Of a stretch of 64,000 nucleotides of DNA, positions 11,968 to 24,600 are shown piece by piece (the first letter of the stretch is position 1; each line of letters begins with the position of its first letter). The notes under the pieces were generated by a model, which was given only the letters and a program-made list of their open reading frames with translations, ran no database searches and was not told the origin of the DNA. This DNA comes from Nissolia schottii. Its lineage: Eukaryota; Streptophyta; Magnoliopsida; Fabales; Fabaceae. The stretch is taken from positions 1,377,365 through 1,441,364 of the forward strand of contig QANU01064559.1 of assembly GCA_003254905.1 (NCBI GenBank), in the 5' to 3' direction. Position numbers and translations under genes: made by a program.

Positions 11968-14695
11968 GAGAATTAGGTTATTTGATTAGGGTATTGTTAT
12001 ATGTAAGGCTATAAGACTAAGTTTTTAAAGGTGGTTTCTCACATTTCCCATGAAATAATTACCTCATACCACTTAATTTATCAATATTTGATAGTTTTTG
12101 TAACTAATAAATTCATCAAATTTTATTATTATTTCATGTTATTATATAATATATTGATAGATTATATGATTTAATGTGATAAATTAATAGTTTTCAATAC
12201 AATATTTGTAGAAATGTGCATTGTAAGCTCAAATGGTCCATAAATCTCTAAAATCTCTAAACCTCTAATAAGTGGTCACTTTTAATGATTTGACTAATGA
12301 AAAGTTTATTCCAATCATATAAAACATAAAATAATAACAAAATTTGATGAATATAGTTATAAAAATTATAAAAATAAATTAATTAATTAAATAGTATGAA
12401 ATATTTACCTCATAAAAAACTACTGTTCTAAAATTCTGATGCGACTGAGTTGCAATGATTTATAATGAATTTTAGTAAGTTAAGACAATATTGTAATTAC
12501 TCCAATAAAATTATAATATTATTATATATTACTTGTTTTTTCCTATAAACATAATATACGTCTTATGAAATATATTCTCCCTTAGTTAAGACCTTACCAA
12601 CATCGCACAAGCTATGACGCGGCACTGCAAAGATTTTGTGGGGTTAGGCGGTTAGCATTGACTTCAAAATTTAGATCAGAAATCAAATAACTAGAACATG
12701 AATTTCAGCAGCTTGTGGTACACATTGGCACGTTAACGCCGGTGCCAGGAGCAATTCTTCTTTGTACACAAGTTTACGCTTTAAATTTGAGTACACATGT
12801 AATAAAAACCCAAATTTTTTTAATAAACACGTAATATAAGTAATAAAATCCATTTTTATCATGTTTGTCTAAATTGAAACCGTGAAAGAACACATTAATA
12901 TTGGGCACGTAACCGTTAGCCACTACTCACTAGTCCCCACGCAGCACGTGGCCTCCACGTGCTGGCGCGATTTTTTAATACATATGGCTGTGCTCAGTGC
13001 TGCCCCACTCGACACTTCCTTATCAGTTCTCATCCTCACACCCCTCAATTGACCACTGGTTCAACTCCATTGTATTTTGTGTGCCCTCCTCTGTTCGTAC
13101 CGGAAAAAAAATAGATTCTCCAAAAGTGAACACCTCTTTTTATAACGTAAAATAAAATAATTTTATAATTGGTTTAAAAAAAAATTAACAGTGAGGTTCG
13201 TTTTTATTTATTAATTTAATGATAAAATGTCTCATTTTATTCTTTAAAATAAGATGTTCACTTTAAAAGATTTTTTCTTCTAAAATATATCTTGTAAATT
13301 TCACATGACTTAATTATATAAGTTTTTTATTAATACACTTGTTTTTTTGAGTCTTATGTTTAGGGTCTTGATTTTCATGTGTAAAAGGAGAATTATGTAA
13401 GTTCACTTAGACCACTCCTCCAAATACTTTAATCATTGGCATCGCATTTCCCTTCAATCAAATATGAATTTGAATATGGGAATCTCTAATTACTCTCCTC
13501 GCCTCTTTCAAAGGTTTTGATGTGTAATGATAGATTATCATAATTTATTGTTAGAACTTTTGACGGAAAATAAACATGATAATTGAATTAAATAAAGTGA
13601 TTTAATTTGGTCCGCTTATTAATTTAAAGATTATTATACATATTACATCATTTTAACAATTAAATTTAGACAAAAAATTTTGTCATCATAGCATTTTTTA
13701 ATTTTGATTTAGTCTCAAGGTTTTTTCTATCCTATTTACATACAAACATTTGTGAAATGTATCAATGAGATACTTTTTGTAGATGTCATCTAAATAGTTA
13801 GTGGGAAAAAAAACCAAGGTAAATGTCAAATCTCTTCATGCCCTAATCTATAACCTTAATTATTGTTGCCCACTTCGTCGCACTACCACTACCCATAATG
13901 TTGTATTTCATTGTCATCTTCCTCATTGATCCAACGTCATTGTCGCATGCCAAGGTTGCTTGTTTGTTGGTTATACCATCTCTAATTCATGGGTTGACTT
14001 AATCGAGTTTACTAGTTCATTTATTATAAGAAAAATATTGTGTAGTGACTCGTAGGAAAAAAAAAGAAGGAAGGACACTGCTGCATCGTTCCTAGCACAT
14101 TGCAACGACGTCATTGAGGTTGGGCGTTGCAGCGCTCGTATAGTGCTGCAACGGTTCGACGTCAAGTGGGTTTGAGGGGAAATTAGTTTTTTTACCTATA
14201 AATAGAATCCTCCCCTAAGTATTTTTACTTGTTAATTTACTCAGAAAGCTCTAAAGGTTGTGTTTTGAGAGCAAACGTTCTCTTAACTCTAGTTTTAGTT
14301 TATATTTTTGTTCGTGGAGAAACGGTGCCTTCACATAGGATGTTAGTGTCATGTTGTTAAAGTGTTCTGAATCAGTCAATAGTGTCATTTGTGTTTGTAA
14401 TGAGCTCACGAAGGATGACAGTTAGTTTTCAACAATTCCAAATTAGTGGGTTGTTACTTATGGTCTACTGTACCCATTATTTTATGTTCATATTTTATAA
14501 GTATGATTAAATTTTAGTATTTTTTGCATTTTTATAAAAATAAAAATTTATTTTATGAAAAATGTTCCTAAAAAAACTTATGTAAGAGAATTAATCTCTT
14601 ACATGTCATAACAATTTGTGTTACTACATATTGATTTGCAGAAGAAAAAAAAAATGTGTCGCAGACGCAAATTTGCGGCATAAGGTAGTGCAAGT
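11968..14695. other. Gene-free AT-rich region with orphan promoter-like signals
   Basis: No protein-coding gene is supported. Two spots look like core promoters without a downstream reading frame: the G-box palindrome near 12942-12964 followed by a TATA-like AT run, and a TATAAATAG box at 14197-14205 followed by a leader-like stretch. An LTR fragment or non-coding transcripts are possible. Confidence 0.4.
12942..12964. promoter_or_regulatory. Perfect double G-box inverted repeat
   Basis: CAGCACGTGG at 12942-12951 and CCACGTGCTG at 12955-12964 are exact reverse complements around a CCT spacer. Each arm contains the G-box core CACGTG recognised by bZIP and bHLH factors. Another CACGT lies at 12906-12910, and an AT-rich TATA-like run follows at about 12972-12983. 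No coding gene lies within several kilobases downstream. Confidence 0.6.
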
Positions 14696-15722
14696 AGGGG
14701 CGTACAAAACCCTGTCCGACCCACTAACCTGGATCGGCCCGAAGCATTTGGCACACAGATAATTGGGTTTAGGATCGGGTTTGGTTCTTTAAAATTGGGT
14801 CGATCCAAATATAGGGTCGAGTTTGGGTAAAGGCAAACTCAGCCTAGCCCGCCCTATATACATTTTATCGTGTAATATTTTTTTGATAATCTATTGTAGT
14901 TAAACTATATGTCTATTTTGATATGTAGAAAGTAGAAATCTAGCACATGAAATATGTATTGCTGCAATTTTCTTAGTTTATACATCGTAATGAGTGCACT
15001 CATTTTTTTGTGTTGTGCACTAAAACTATGGAAGTTTGAATGAAAATGCTAAGATTAGAAATTTTATGTCATTTTGTTGTTGTGTTTGAAATTAATGGGT
15101 GTTTAGTTAAGAACTATGATGCTTATTTAAATAAGAAGTAAAATGAGAAATGAAATAGTTGGTTTGCAATTTTTTCAACTTCATTTTTTAATGGATATCA
15201 TGTTTTATTTTTTAGTTTGAGATAACATTGGTTCGCTTTATGCCCGGTCCAAACCCGGGTTTTAATTGACCCAAAGATGATTGAATGTATTCGAGTCTAG
15301 GATTGAGTTTGAGTCTTCAAAATTGGTTTGGTCCAAATAGGGTTGTCAAAATGGGTCTGGTCCGTTTACCCGGTTAAATGGATGGACTTTACATGCAAAA
15401 AATAGGCCCGCAATTTGAAAAAAAATTGGATCGGCCCGTGAGCCCGTGGATTTTTTTAAGAAAAATTTAAAAAAAAAATTTGAATTTTTTTGATTTTTTA
15501 ATCTTTTTAAAAAAATAAACTGGCTAGCGGGCGGCCCGTTTAGGCCCGCGGATCGACCATAAACGAACCAGACCCTAAAAATATGCATATTTTTTACATG
15601 GTCTGATTACTCCCGCGGGCCATAAACGGGCAGGCCCGCCCGTTTTGACAGTCGTAGATCCAAATATAGGGTTAGTTTCATGTAAAGGCAAACTCGGTCT
15701 AACTCGACCCATGTACACCCCT
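14696..15722. mobile_element. hAT-like composite element with internal duplication
   Basis: AGGGGCGTACA at 14696 and TGTACACCCCT ending at 15722 are inverted with one mismatch. The subterminal sequence is rich in GGGTCGA/CCCGACC phrases, as in plant hAT non-autonomous elements. The interior contains two related segments, near 14772-14870 and 15300-15722, the second split by another MITE at 15340. No transposase coding was seen and no clean 8-bp target duplication could be assigned. Confidence 0.5.
15340..15658. mobile_element. hAT-type MITE with 8-bp target duplication
   Basis: The element starts GGGTTGTCAAAATGGG and ends CCGTTTTGACAGTCGTAGA, so the termini carry inverted TGTCAAAA(T/C)GGG cores. 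TCCAAATA flanks it at 15332-15339 and 15659-15666. The sequence at 14804-14811 in the related upstream segment is the same TCCAAATA uninterrupted, giving an empty-site comparison. The interior has GGCCCG-rich inverted arms. Confidence 0.8.
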
Positions 15723-18700
15723 AATTGCAAGCATCAGACTTTTCCGCCGCAAAGATTTTTAGTTTTATTTAGAAAAAAAATACACTTGTAACTTGCTATT
15801 TCCGCCACAACAGTATGAGAACAAAATTTACCATTTATAATAGAATGCTTTCATTGCATGTAACTTTTAAAAAAGCATATAATTTTGTTGTTTGCGGCGC
15901 ACTGTTTCCATTGCAAACTCTGGAAAAAAGTTTTTTTCATTTTGCGGTAGAATTGTCCATCACAAATGATACAATTATAACGATAGAAAGGAGAAAAAAT
16001 ATGAAGGATTGTCTTTGCTATTTTTTTTGGTGAGTTCTGTCACCAAGAATTATATATATAAAAAAAAGGAGTGTTACCATTCGAGGCGAATTATTTTGAC
16101 GTACGTAAAGAATTTTGAAATAATCTTTTCAATTTTGTGACAACTTTTTGTGGCAGATTAATATCCTATTTAATATTCTATTTAGTTTCTTGATTTTACA
16201 GTTTTTATCTTAGTTAATAATTCAATTTTAAAAAATGACAGACTAATTTTAGATTTTATAAAAGTTGGATTAGTTAGTCTTTATCCCAAGTCCTAAGATA
16301 AAATAGTTAGATTATTTAGAATAATATTATAAATGTTTAAAAACTATTTAAGATAACAAGTCAAACATTTACAAAGTCTATCACGTTTTTAAGTTGAATG
16401 ATTAACTAAAACAAAAATGAAAAATTCATAAACCAAATAAGATATTAATCCTTGTCACAAATAGTATAGGAAAAATGCTTTCACGATCAATTTTTTTTTC
16501 CCCCAAAATTCCGTTGCCGAACCAATGAGATGAGACATTCATCAGTGGCCGTCAGTTTCGAATTAAAATTTTTGTCCCATGGATATTTAGTGTCATGCTA
16601 TTCCAAGTGTGTCAGGCATCAATACTACCAATAATAAATCGGGCTAACTAGCACAACTCAGGGTATATATAATAATAATAAGAATAAAAGAAGAAAATTC
16701 AACCATTTGCAGTAGTATATTTACTGCATATTCCGTTGCGGCGGAATTGTCCGCCACAAATGGTATTACCATTTGATGACAAAAATTTTCTTATTACCAA
16801 ATTGATGTCAAAATTCAAAGTGCTAAGACTAAATTGAAATTAAAACTCAAAATATTCAGACTAAATTGATGTTAAAATTTGTTTTAAAATTAAAGTAATG
16901 TCAACTTCAAAAATTTAGGACAAAAAGAATTTTTATTATAAAATTAACTAACTTGTCAAGAGGTAGTAATTCAATTAACATTTCCATTGGTATTAAACTA
17001 AGGGGATGTGTGTTTGATTTCTCCATAGAAAGAAAAATATAAAATGAACTGACAACCAATGTTCTCTATCTCTAAGGTTAATATGGAGTGAGTGCATGAC
17101 CAAATAGTTTGTTTCATGGCTATCGAATAGTATGATTTATATTGCGTTTCATATCATGTATCGTACGATACTATATGTGTGAGTCCTGATATGACCCTAA
17201 ACCCTTTCTTTTTTCATATAAAATATATTTTTTATGCTTTTGTATATTATTATTCCATACAATTCATGATTCATAATTTGCCTTGGCAATACCAATATGC
17301 ATTGTGATTCATAATCATGATTTGTGTGCTTTGAGTATGTGGAATTGAGTAGACCGTTTAATTTAGGTACTTAGTCTTATAGAGTTTATAAATTATTTTA
17401 ATAGATCCAAAATAATAAGTTTGACAAAGCCTAACGAACATCTTGGTAAAGGAAAAAATTGAGTATGATTTGATTCCTAGACCAAATAATAGAGAAGAAA
17501 ATTTTTCTTATGCGACTTCGATTGTTTATTAAGTAAACAAAGTAAGGGAACTATATCGTTTTGAATTAACTTCAGCCTGAGTGGGGCACCTATGCATGAT
17601 GATGATTATATGCAAAAGTATACCTTTATTGATAAACTCAAATTCTTTCATCCCTTTTTATTTATTTTTATTTTTTTGTGGAGTTGTAATCTTAGATGGG
17701 ACAAGTTGAGGCACGAAGATAAGAGAAACACTAAAAGGTTGTTGTGATGTATGATGAAATGTTAGCTTGGGGGGGGTGTGAAAGTGGTGAGTCATTAATT
17801 AATTGATTGGTGGTTTTTTTTTTTAACCAAAAGATAATATCAAAATTCGGTGATGAAATCAATTTAAAAAAAATAAAATTGAAAGCTAGCTTTATTTGAT
17901 TGTGTTGTAAGTTTGGTTGAGTTGTTCTAAGCTCGAGTTGACAAGTGGGGTAATAGGACAAAATTTCAAGTTAGGATTGAAGTGGACTGGAGTACGAATA
18001 TACAATGCCCTCACAAGTGCAGATAATCTAAGACACACAAATAACTTTTATGAGTGATTGACGTAAAGGAAAAAGCAAAAGAGAAAAAAAAATGAATGAG
18101 TTAAAATAATAAAATGTTATGAGATTTGTTAAATATGAGAAAATTACGGTACCCAAATTTTTTTCAAGGGTTTAAGAATTGACATAAATAAATTATATTA
18201 TAACACATAATTCACTCTTAAGTAGCATAATAAACTTTATTATAATTATGTGTTATATATGATTTGTTTACATCAATACTAATGTTAAACCCTTAACATT
18301 TTTTGAGTATCATAAACGAATCCATAAAATATATTTAGATTTTAATTTTAGTACATTATTATTTGTAATTTTTTTTCTTTTTTTATTATAATATCTACTA
18401 ATCATATGTAATTTGTGTATAATTTTTAAAGAATTTATTATTTTTGATTGCTTGCAGGTATTTTTTTATTTGAGGCACAACCAACACTTAATATGCACAT
18501 CTATCTCAACTAGAATATGAATTATAATTTGCCATATTGTAAATGATAAATCTCATTTTAATCTTTGTTATTAGAGAGATTCTGATTAATTTTTTATGAG
18601 TTTAACAGAGTGTCACATCAATAATACATTAAAAATAGTTAAGTTTAATAAATAAAAATATATAATGTGAAGATAAATTATTGTTAGTAGTTATTTAAAA

Positions 18701-21475
18701 CAATCTTTTTGTAAGAAAATGTAAAGTTTCAACTTTGATTATACTAAGCTATAAAATATAAATATTTTAATTTCATTAAAAGAATGAATTGTTTTTATAA
18801 TTTTATTTTTAAGTATAATCACACCGAAAGTCTTATTTCTTTATTAATTAATAACCTTGACTATTTTTCCTCTTAGACGCCATTCAATTACTCTCTCTCT
18901 CTCTCTCTCTCTCTGTATATATTCATTAAATTATTTAATTTTGAACCATTAGATTGAAAGTTAAGCTTTTTGGTGCTAGATTGAAAGTCAGTTGATAGTG
19001 CCTCTTTATTTTATCTACATTTATGACTATTTTAATATTTCTTCTCACTTCTATAATGTATATATAGAATAAAATTACAAAATTAGCCACAGATATGATT
19101 TGATTAATAAAAGGAGAGGGTGAATAATTTTGTAATTTTATCTTATCTATATATGATTTTGTTGACTTCTTCCCTCACATATTTGATATTTTTTCTATAT
19201 ATTTAGTATAAATAAAATAAAATTGTAAAATTACTAGTGACTGCATGTTTAACAGAATAAGTAGTAATTATTTATTTTGATCTTACTATCATACAAGGGG
19301 TATAAATGGGTGAAGATATGATCATGGAAGAGAGAGAATAAATTGATGGATTTTTTTCTATAAAATACAAATACAATTTAATTATATATATATAGTGTTT
19401 AAAATTTGTGTGTGTACATTTAATAAAGGAGATATTTATTTGAAAATGGAGGAAGATATTTCAATGCTAACATTGAATGAAAGTACATTAAACTGAAAAA
19501 AAAATTGTTGAATGAAAGAAGAAAGAGAAAAATTGCATAGTTGGAGTAGTTTAATCACATGAATTAGAATGTTGAACTGAGTTGGCAAAAAGGTTTCAAT
19601 GTACAGTAAGTTCAGTTAAGTTTGAACTTTGAACACCTCGAAGACTGCATGGTAATCACTGCATATCCCACCCGTTTCAACCAATACTCTCACTTAAATC
19701 AGAAATTTCATCCTGAATACAAATTTAACACATTATTTATTTAATACACATAATAAAAATAGAATTTTGTTAATAAATAATCTAAAGACATCCTTTAAAG
19801 AACTCAAATCACAAATATTTCATTAAAAAATAATTTTTTTAATTTTTTAATGTATTAAATATTTTAAATTTTTGGTTTTCTAATCAAATTTATTACTTAA
19901 AATTATTTAATAGGTGTATTTAGGACGCTAGTTAGCAAAAAAATTTATAAAAAAAAGCTTCTATTACATTTTAAGTTTAACTAACAAGTATTTTAAAAAC
20001 ATTTGTCATGAATTTAAAGTGGTACAATTTTATTAAAAAAAATAAAATTGATAAGTTTTAAATGTAATAAAAATATTAAAATTCACAAAACACTTCACTT
20101 TAAGTTATTTTAACAAGTACGACACTTGTTAATAAAATCTTTTAAGTTTATAGAGTGTTCCATCAAGATTATATATAAGTGAAATTCACTTTTATTACGT
20201 ATACCCTATTGTCACATACAAATTTCTCTAATTAAATTAAAAAAAGGTATATTATGTAAAACAAAAAAAAAACAAAATACTTTCTCTTAGAACCCGACAA
20301 CAATAAAACGTATAGAACCTTAACCCGCTTATTCAGTGTTTTCTCTATGTACTTTTCCGGATACAACTCAACTCTTTTCTTACAACCTTTTTAAAGAAGC
20401 TAGAAAAAGACCTTGTTCAACTTTTGATTAATATATTTAAGAATATTTAATTTTATATATATATATTTTTGTTATGAGATTAAAAATAGGATCTGATTTT
20501 AATATTAAGTCGATAAAACCATCTAAGTGCGTTATCAAATCAACAAAAGCATTTGAATTTTAGGCCTATTACTTAAAAAATCTCACAAATAATAAAACAT
20601 AATTGAATAATAATTATTTTAAAAATTCATATATACAATAAAATATAGTTGGTTGATAATAAGAAAATACTTTATATCAACGATAATAAAAAATAATACG
20701 ATATACTTTATGAGATTAATTTTGATACAATTTCACTATTATATATTGCTAACCAATTAAATATCATTATATTCATAGCAATCAAATAATGTAAAAATTT
20801 TATATTGTCGTTTAACTAAATCATTTTATATGCACAATTTTTCAAATAGTAAAAATGAGAATAAACTATTTTACTTATGTGCTAAAATTTGATTGGAGGA
20901 CATAATATATATATATATTAATGTATAATAATTAAACTCATATATACATGTAATTTTAAAATAATAATTATAACCATTCATGAATTTACAGAAAAAAATA
21001 TAACAATACATGATTAGATAAATTTAGAAAAAAGAATAAATGTCCTAATTGTTCTATAAACTTTTTACAGGCGTTTACATTAGTTATCTAACAAAAGAAA
21101 GTCTTTAATTAGTTCATAAACATTCCCAATTAGTGTCTAAACATTTTAAATGTTATCTTCGTTAATTTTTAAATATTTAAAAAAAACTAATAAATATTCA
21201 AAAATCATTATTTTTTTTAGAGAGTAATATTAGTACCAATGAAAATTTTTACAAACCAATTAGGATATTCCTCCTCTGAAGAAAAGAAAATCTTTGGAAA
21301 GACAGTGTGTATATCTAAGTAAAACCCACGTACTTTCTTTTTCTTTTCCCTTCTTTATTCCCTAACAGTTACTACTAAGACTTTGTTCAACTTTGAATAT
21401 CAATTATTTTTATATTTTCCTCTGCTTCTTCTGTCTTCATTCATAACAGTCATTCATTTCATCCCCTAACACTAC
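15723..21475. other. Gene-free AT-rich region
   Basis: No coding gene is supported. Scattered GCGGCGGAATTGTCC/CCGCCGCAAA phrases at 15745-15975 and 16735-16760 look like pieces of one repeat family in both orientations. A CT microsatellite lies at 18891-18914. The rest is low-complexity AT sequence with short dispersed repeats. A TATA-like TATTTATTTAAG at about 21477-21488 precedes the transporter gene. Confidence 0.5.
18891..18914 (+). repeat. (CT)n microsatellite
   Basis: Twelve uninterrupted CT dinucleotides lie in AT-rich intergenic DNA. Confidence 0.95.
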
Positions 21476-21618
21476 TATTTATTTAAGCCCCCCTTTTAAT
21501 AACTACGCTTTTTCGTTTCACACCAACCCCTCTCTTTCTCCTCTCTCTGAAAAAGATTTAGCAGCAGCAGCAGCAACAAAAAAGATTCTGAATTTGTAAG
21601 AAAAAAGAAGAAAAAAAA

Positions 21619-24600
21619 ATGGGTCATGAAACAGAGAACCACCAAGCACCGCCACAAATTCATGCACCACCGCCGCAAAATTTTGGGCTCTCAAGGGGCC
21701 CCATTTGGAATCCAGCTGAACAGCTTCTTCAGCTTCACTACTGCATCCACTCCAACCCTTCATGGCGTAATTACTCTTTTCCCTTTTTTATTTTTATTTT
21801 ATATATATCCTTTGGTTCTATTTGTTTATCTATGTCTCTGTGTGTTGATGTTTTTGTGGCCACTTGTTTAATTTTTTTTTTTTAAGAAAAAATATGAAAA
21901 AGTTGTGAACTTTGCCAGAATTTAGCTGTCAGAGTCATGTAGATTGATTGTTAACCGTGAGATGAACGAGCGAGTTATATCACTTTATTTCATTATAAAA
22001 AAATGAAAAAATCGTTCTATATATAAATATATTTTTGACTGTGGAGCATTTTTTTTTATGTTGCCAAAAGCTGTTTAAAGTGGATAAGAATGTTGTGCAT
22101 GTCAAAAGCTTAGAGACTCAAAAGGGTTGTTAAATTTTTGAACTTTTTTAAGGAAGGAAAAAAAATGAAGAGAGTTCTTGTTATTGATTTTTCCTTTTCA
22201 TTGGGTGTGTGTGTATATTCCAATGGTTTATTTGCAGAATGCTTTTTTTGATACCTTAATTCCAAAGTCTGATAGATTCTTTTTTTTTTTTTTTTCTTTC
22301 AAAAAGGGAAGCTCCTTTTGTGTGAATTGAGTAAAGGAATCAAACTAATTCTTTATGCGATTCAGCGTGTATAAAATGATCTGGAATCCATTTCTGAGTA
22401 TTTTTAATTCTGGGATTGAAAGCTTCTTATGGTGGCTACACTTGACAATTCACATTTTGATTGTATAAAAAATAAAATAAAATTTGGCAGACGAGGCGCT
22501 TCTATTGGGATTTCAGCACTACATTGTGATGCTTGGGACGATCGTTCTGATTGCAACCAACCTCGTGCCCGCGATGGGTGGGGACCATGTAAGTCCAATT
22601 TATAGCATAATTTACTTATAGCGTGTTTGTATTTCAGTTAGGAAGCCTCAGAATTGATTCTAAAAGTGAAAAATTTTCACTTGTGAATTGATCATAATTG
22701 ATTCTGGATGGGCCTCACCAATTTCCAAACATGCACTAGTATGATTTAAAAGTGTTTTGCAAAAAGTTATTTGTGTTCAAAACAACTTATAATCAATAAC
22801 TTCTTGAGACGATTTTTGTTTACCAAACATACACTTGCTCTTTAGTATGCTAAGTAATGGTTGTTATGTTGCTATTATTGAACAGGGCGACAAAGCTCGC
22901 GTGATTCAGACAATGTTGTTTGTGTCTGCTCTGAACACACTACTCCAGACTTGGTTTGGGTCGAGGCTTCCGACAGTGATGAGCGGATCGCTTGCTTTTG
23001 TTCTTCCGGTGCTGTCCATCATAAATGATTACACAGACAAGACATTCTCATCTGAGCACGAGGTATGCATATTCCAAAATCTCATTATGGCAAGAATTTG
23101 ATTGCAGTTGTAATTAACGTGTGTTCTAAATTCAATTGTACTAAGTTTTAATGATAATGATAATGTTCTGAATTTGGCACTTGTAGAGGTTTACCTACAC
23201 AATGAGAACAATTCAAGGATCCCTAATTGTTTCGTCTTTTGTCAACATCATCCTTGGCTATAGTAGGGCATGGGGAAACTTAACAAGGTAACTTTATCTC
23301 AATCTTTCAATGTTAAATTGGTTTTCACATTTTTTTTTTCCTTTTGATGATTTTACCATTCATGGAATGGAATCATGGTCTATATCTAAAGCTGCATTAA
23401 ACTTAACATATTTTGGTTTTTAACCCTAAATTTGTTTTTGGTGATTCTTCTTTTTGATCAGATTGTTTAGTCCAATAGTCATTACACCTGTGGTATCTTT
23501 GGTGGGTCTTGGTCTCTTCACGAGGGGCTTTCCACAGGTAAACATTCCTAATGTGCTTCCAAGAATAAATGAGTTACACTGACGGTGTATAGCTTTTTTT
23601 ACACTGTCATCCAATTAAAACTTATCACATAAGCAAAAACAGTTGACTCTCTCATCTACTACTTGAAAAGTCATGCATATACAATGATTTGATTGGATGA
23701 CAGTGTAAAATTTTTACAGTGTTAGTGCATAGCAATTTAGAAAGAAAGAAATGCAAACTATAGAAGGTTCTTTAACTCGATTATGTTCTTCCATGCAGCT
23801 TGCGAATTGTGTGCAGATTGGACTACCTATGCTCATTCTCCTGGTCATAACCCAACAGGTTTTGTCTCTCATCTAATGCCGTTAGTTAGAGTATTATTAT
23901 CTTCGTCAATGTTACTGAGACCCCCCTTTTTTCCGTGGATGTGTAGTACTTGAAGCGCGTTCATCCTAAAACGAAGCATGTAGTCGAGAGATTCGCTTTA
24001 CTTCTCTGTATTGCTGTCGTATGGGCATTTGCTGCTATCCTTACTGTGGCCGGTGCATACAACAATGTTAAGTTGAATACCCAATTGAGTTGCCGCACGG
24101 ATCGGTCGTATCTCATGTCTTCTGCTCCTTGGTACGATCACAAAAAAAATAGTTGCTTTAACAATTTGTATTTGGATTTCAATGCTTTTTCTTGGAGTTT
24201 AACCAATCATATTGTTTTCTATTCCAGGATTAAATTTCCGTACCCATTTCAGTGGGGTACCCCAATATTCAAAGCTAGTCATGTATTCGGTATGTTGGGG
24301 GCAGCACTTGTCTCGTCCGCAGAGGTCTAGCATCCGTTCCTTAATACTTCCAATTGTACAAAATGCTCTGTAATTTGTGTTCACTCTAATTTTTTCGATT
24401 CGTTGTCATCAAACTGAGGATCTAACCAAAAGGTTGTTGCTTGATGGAATTTCGAATGCAGTCAACTGGTACTTTCTTTGCCGCAGCCAGGCTTTCTGGC
24501 GCGACGCCCCCTCCTGCACATGTTCTCAGCCGAAGCATTGGACTGCAGGTGAGTTTTTGAAATTCTTGCTTCTTAACAATTAATTTAATTAGTCTTTTGC

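Noticed and set aside
14197..14460. Possible solo LTR or promoter at TATAAATAG
   Set aside because: No paired terminal TG...CA or target duplication was found, so it is only noted within the gene-free region.
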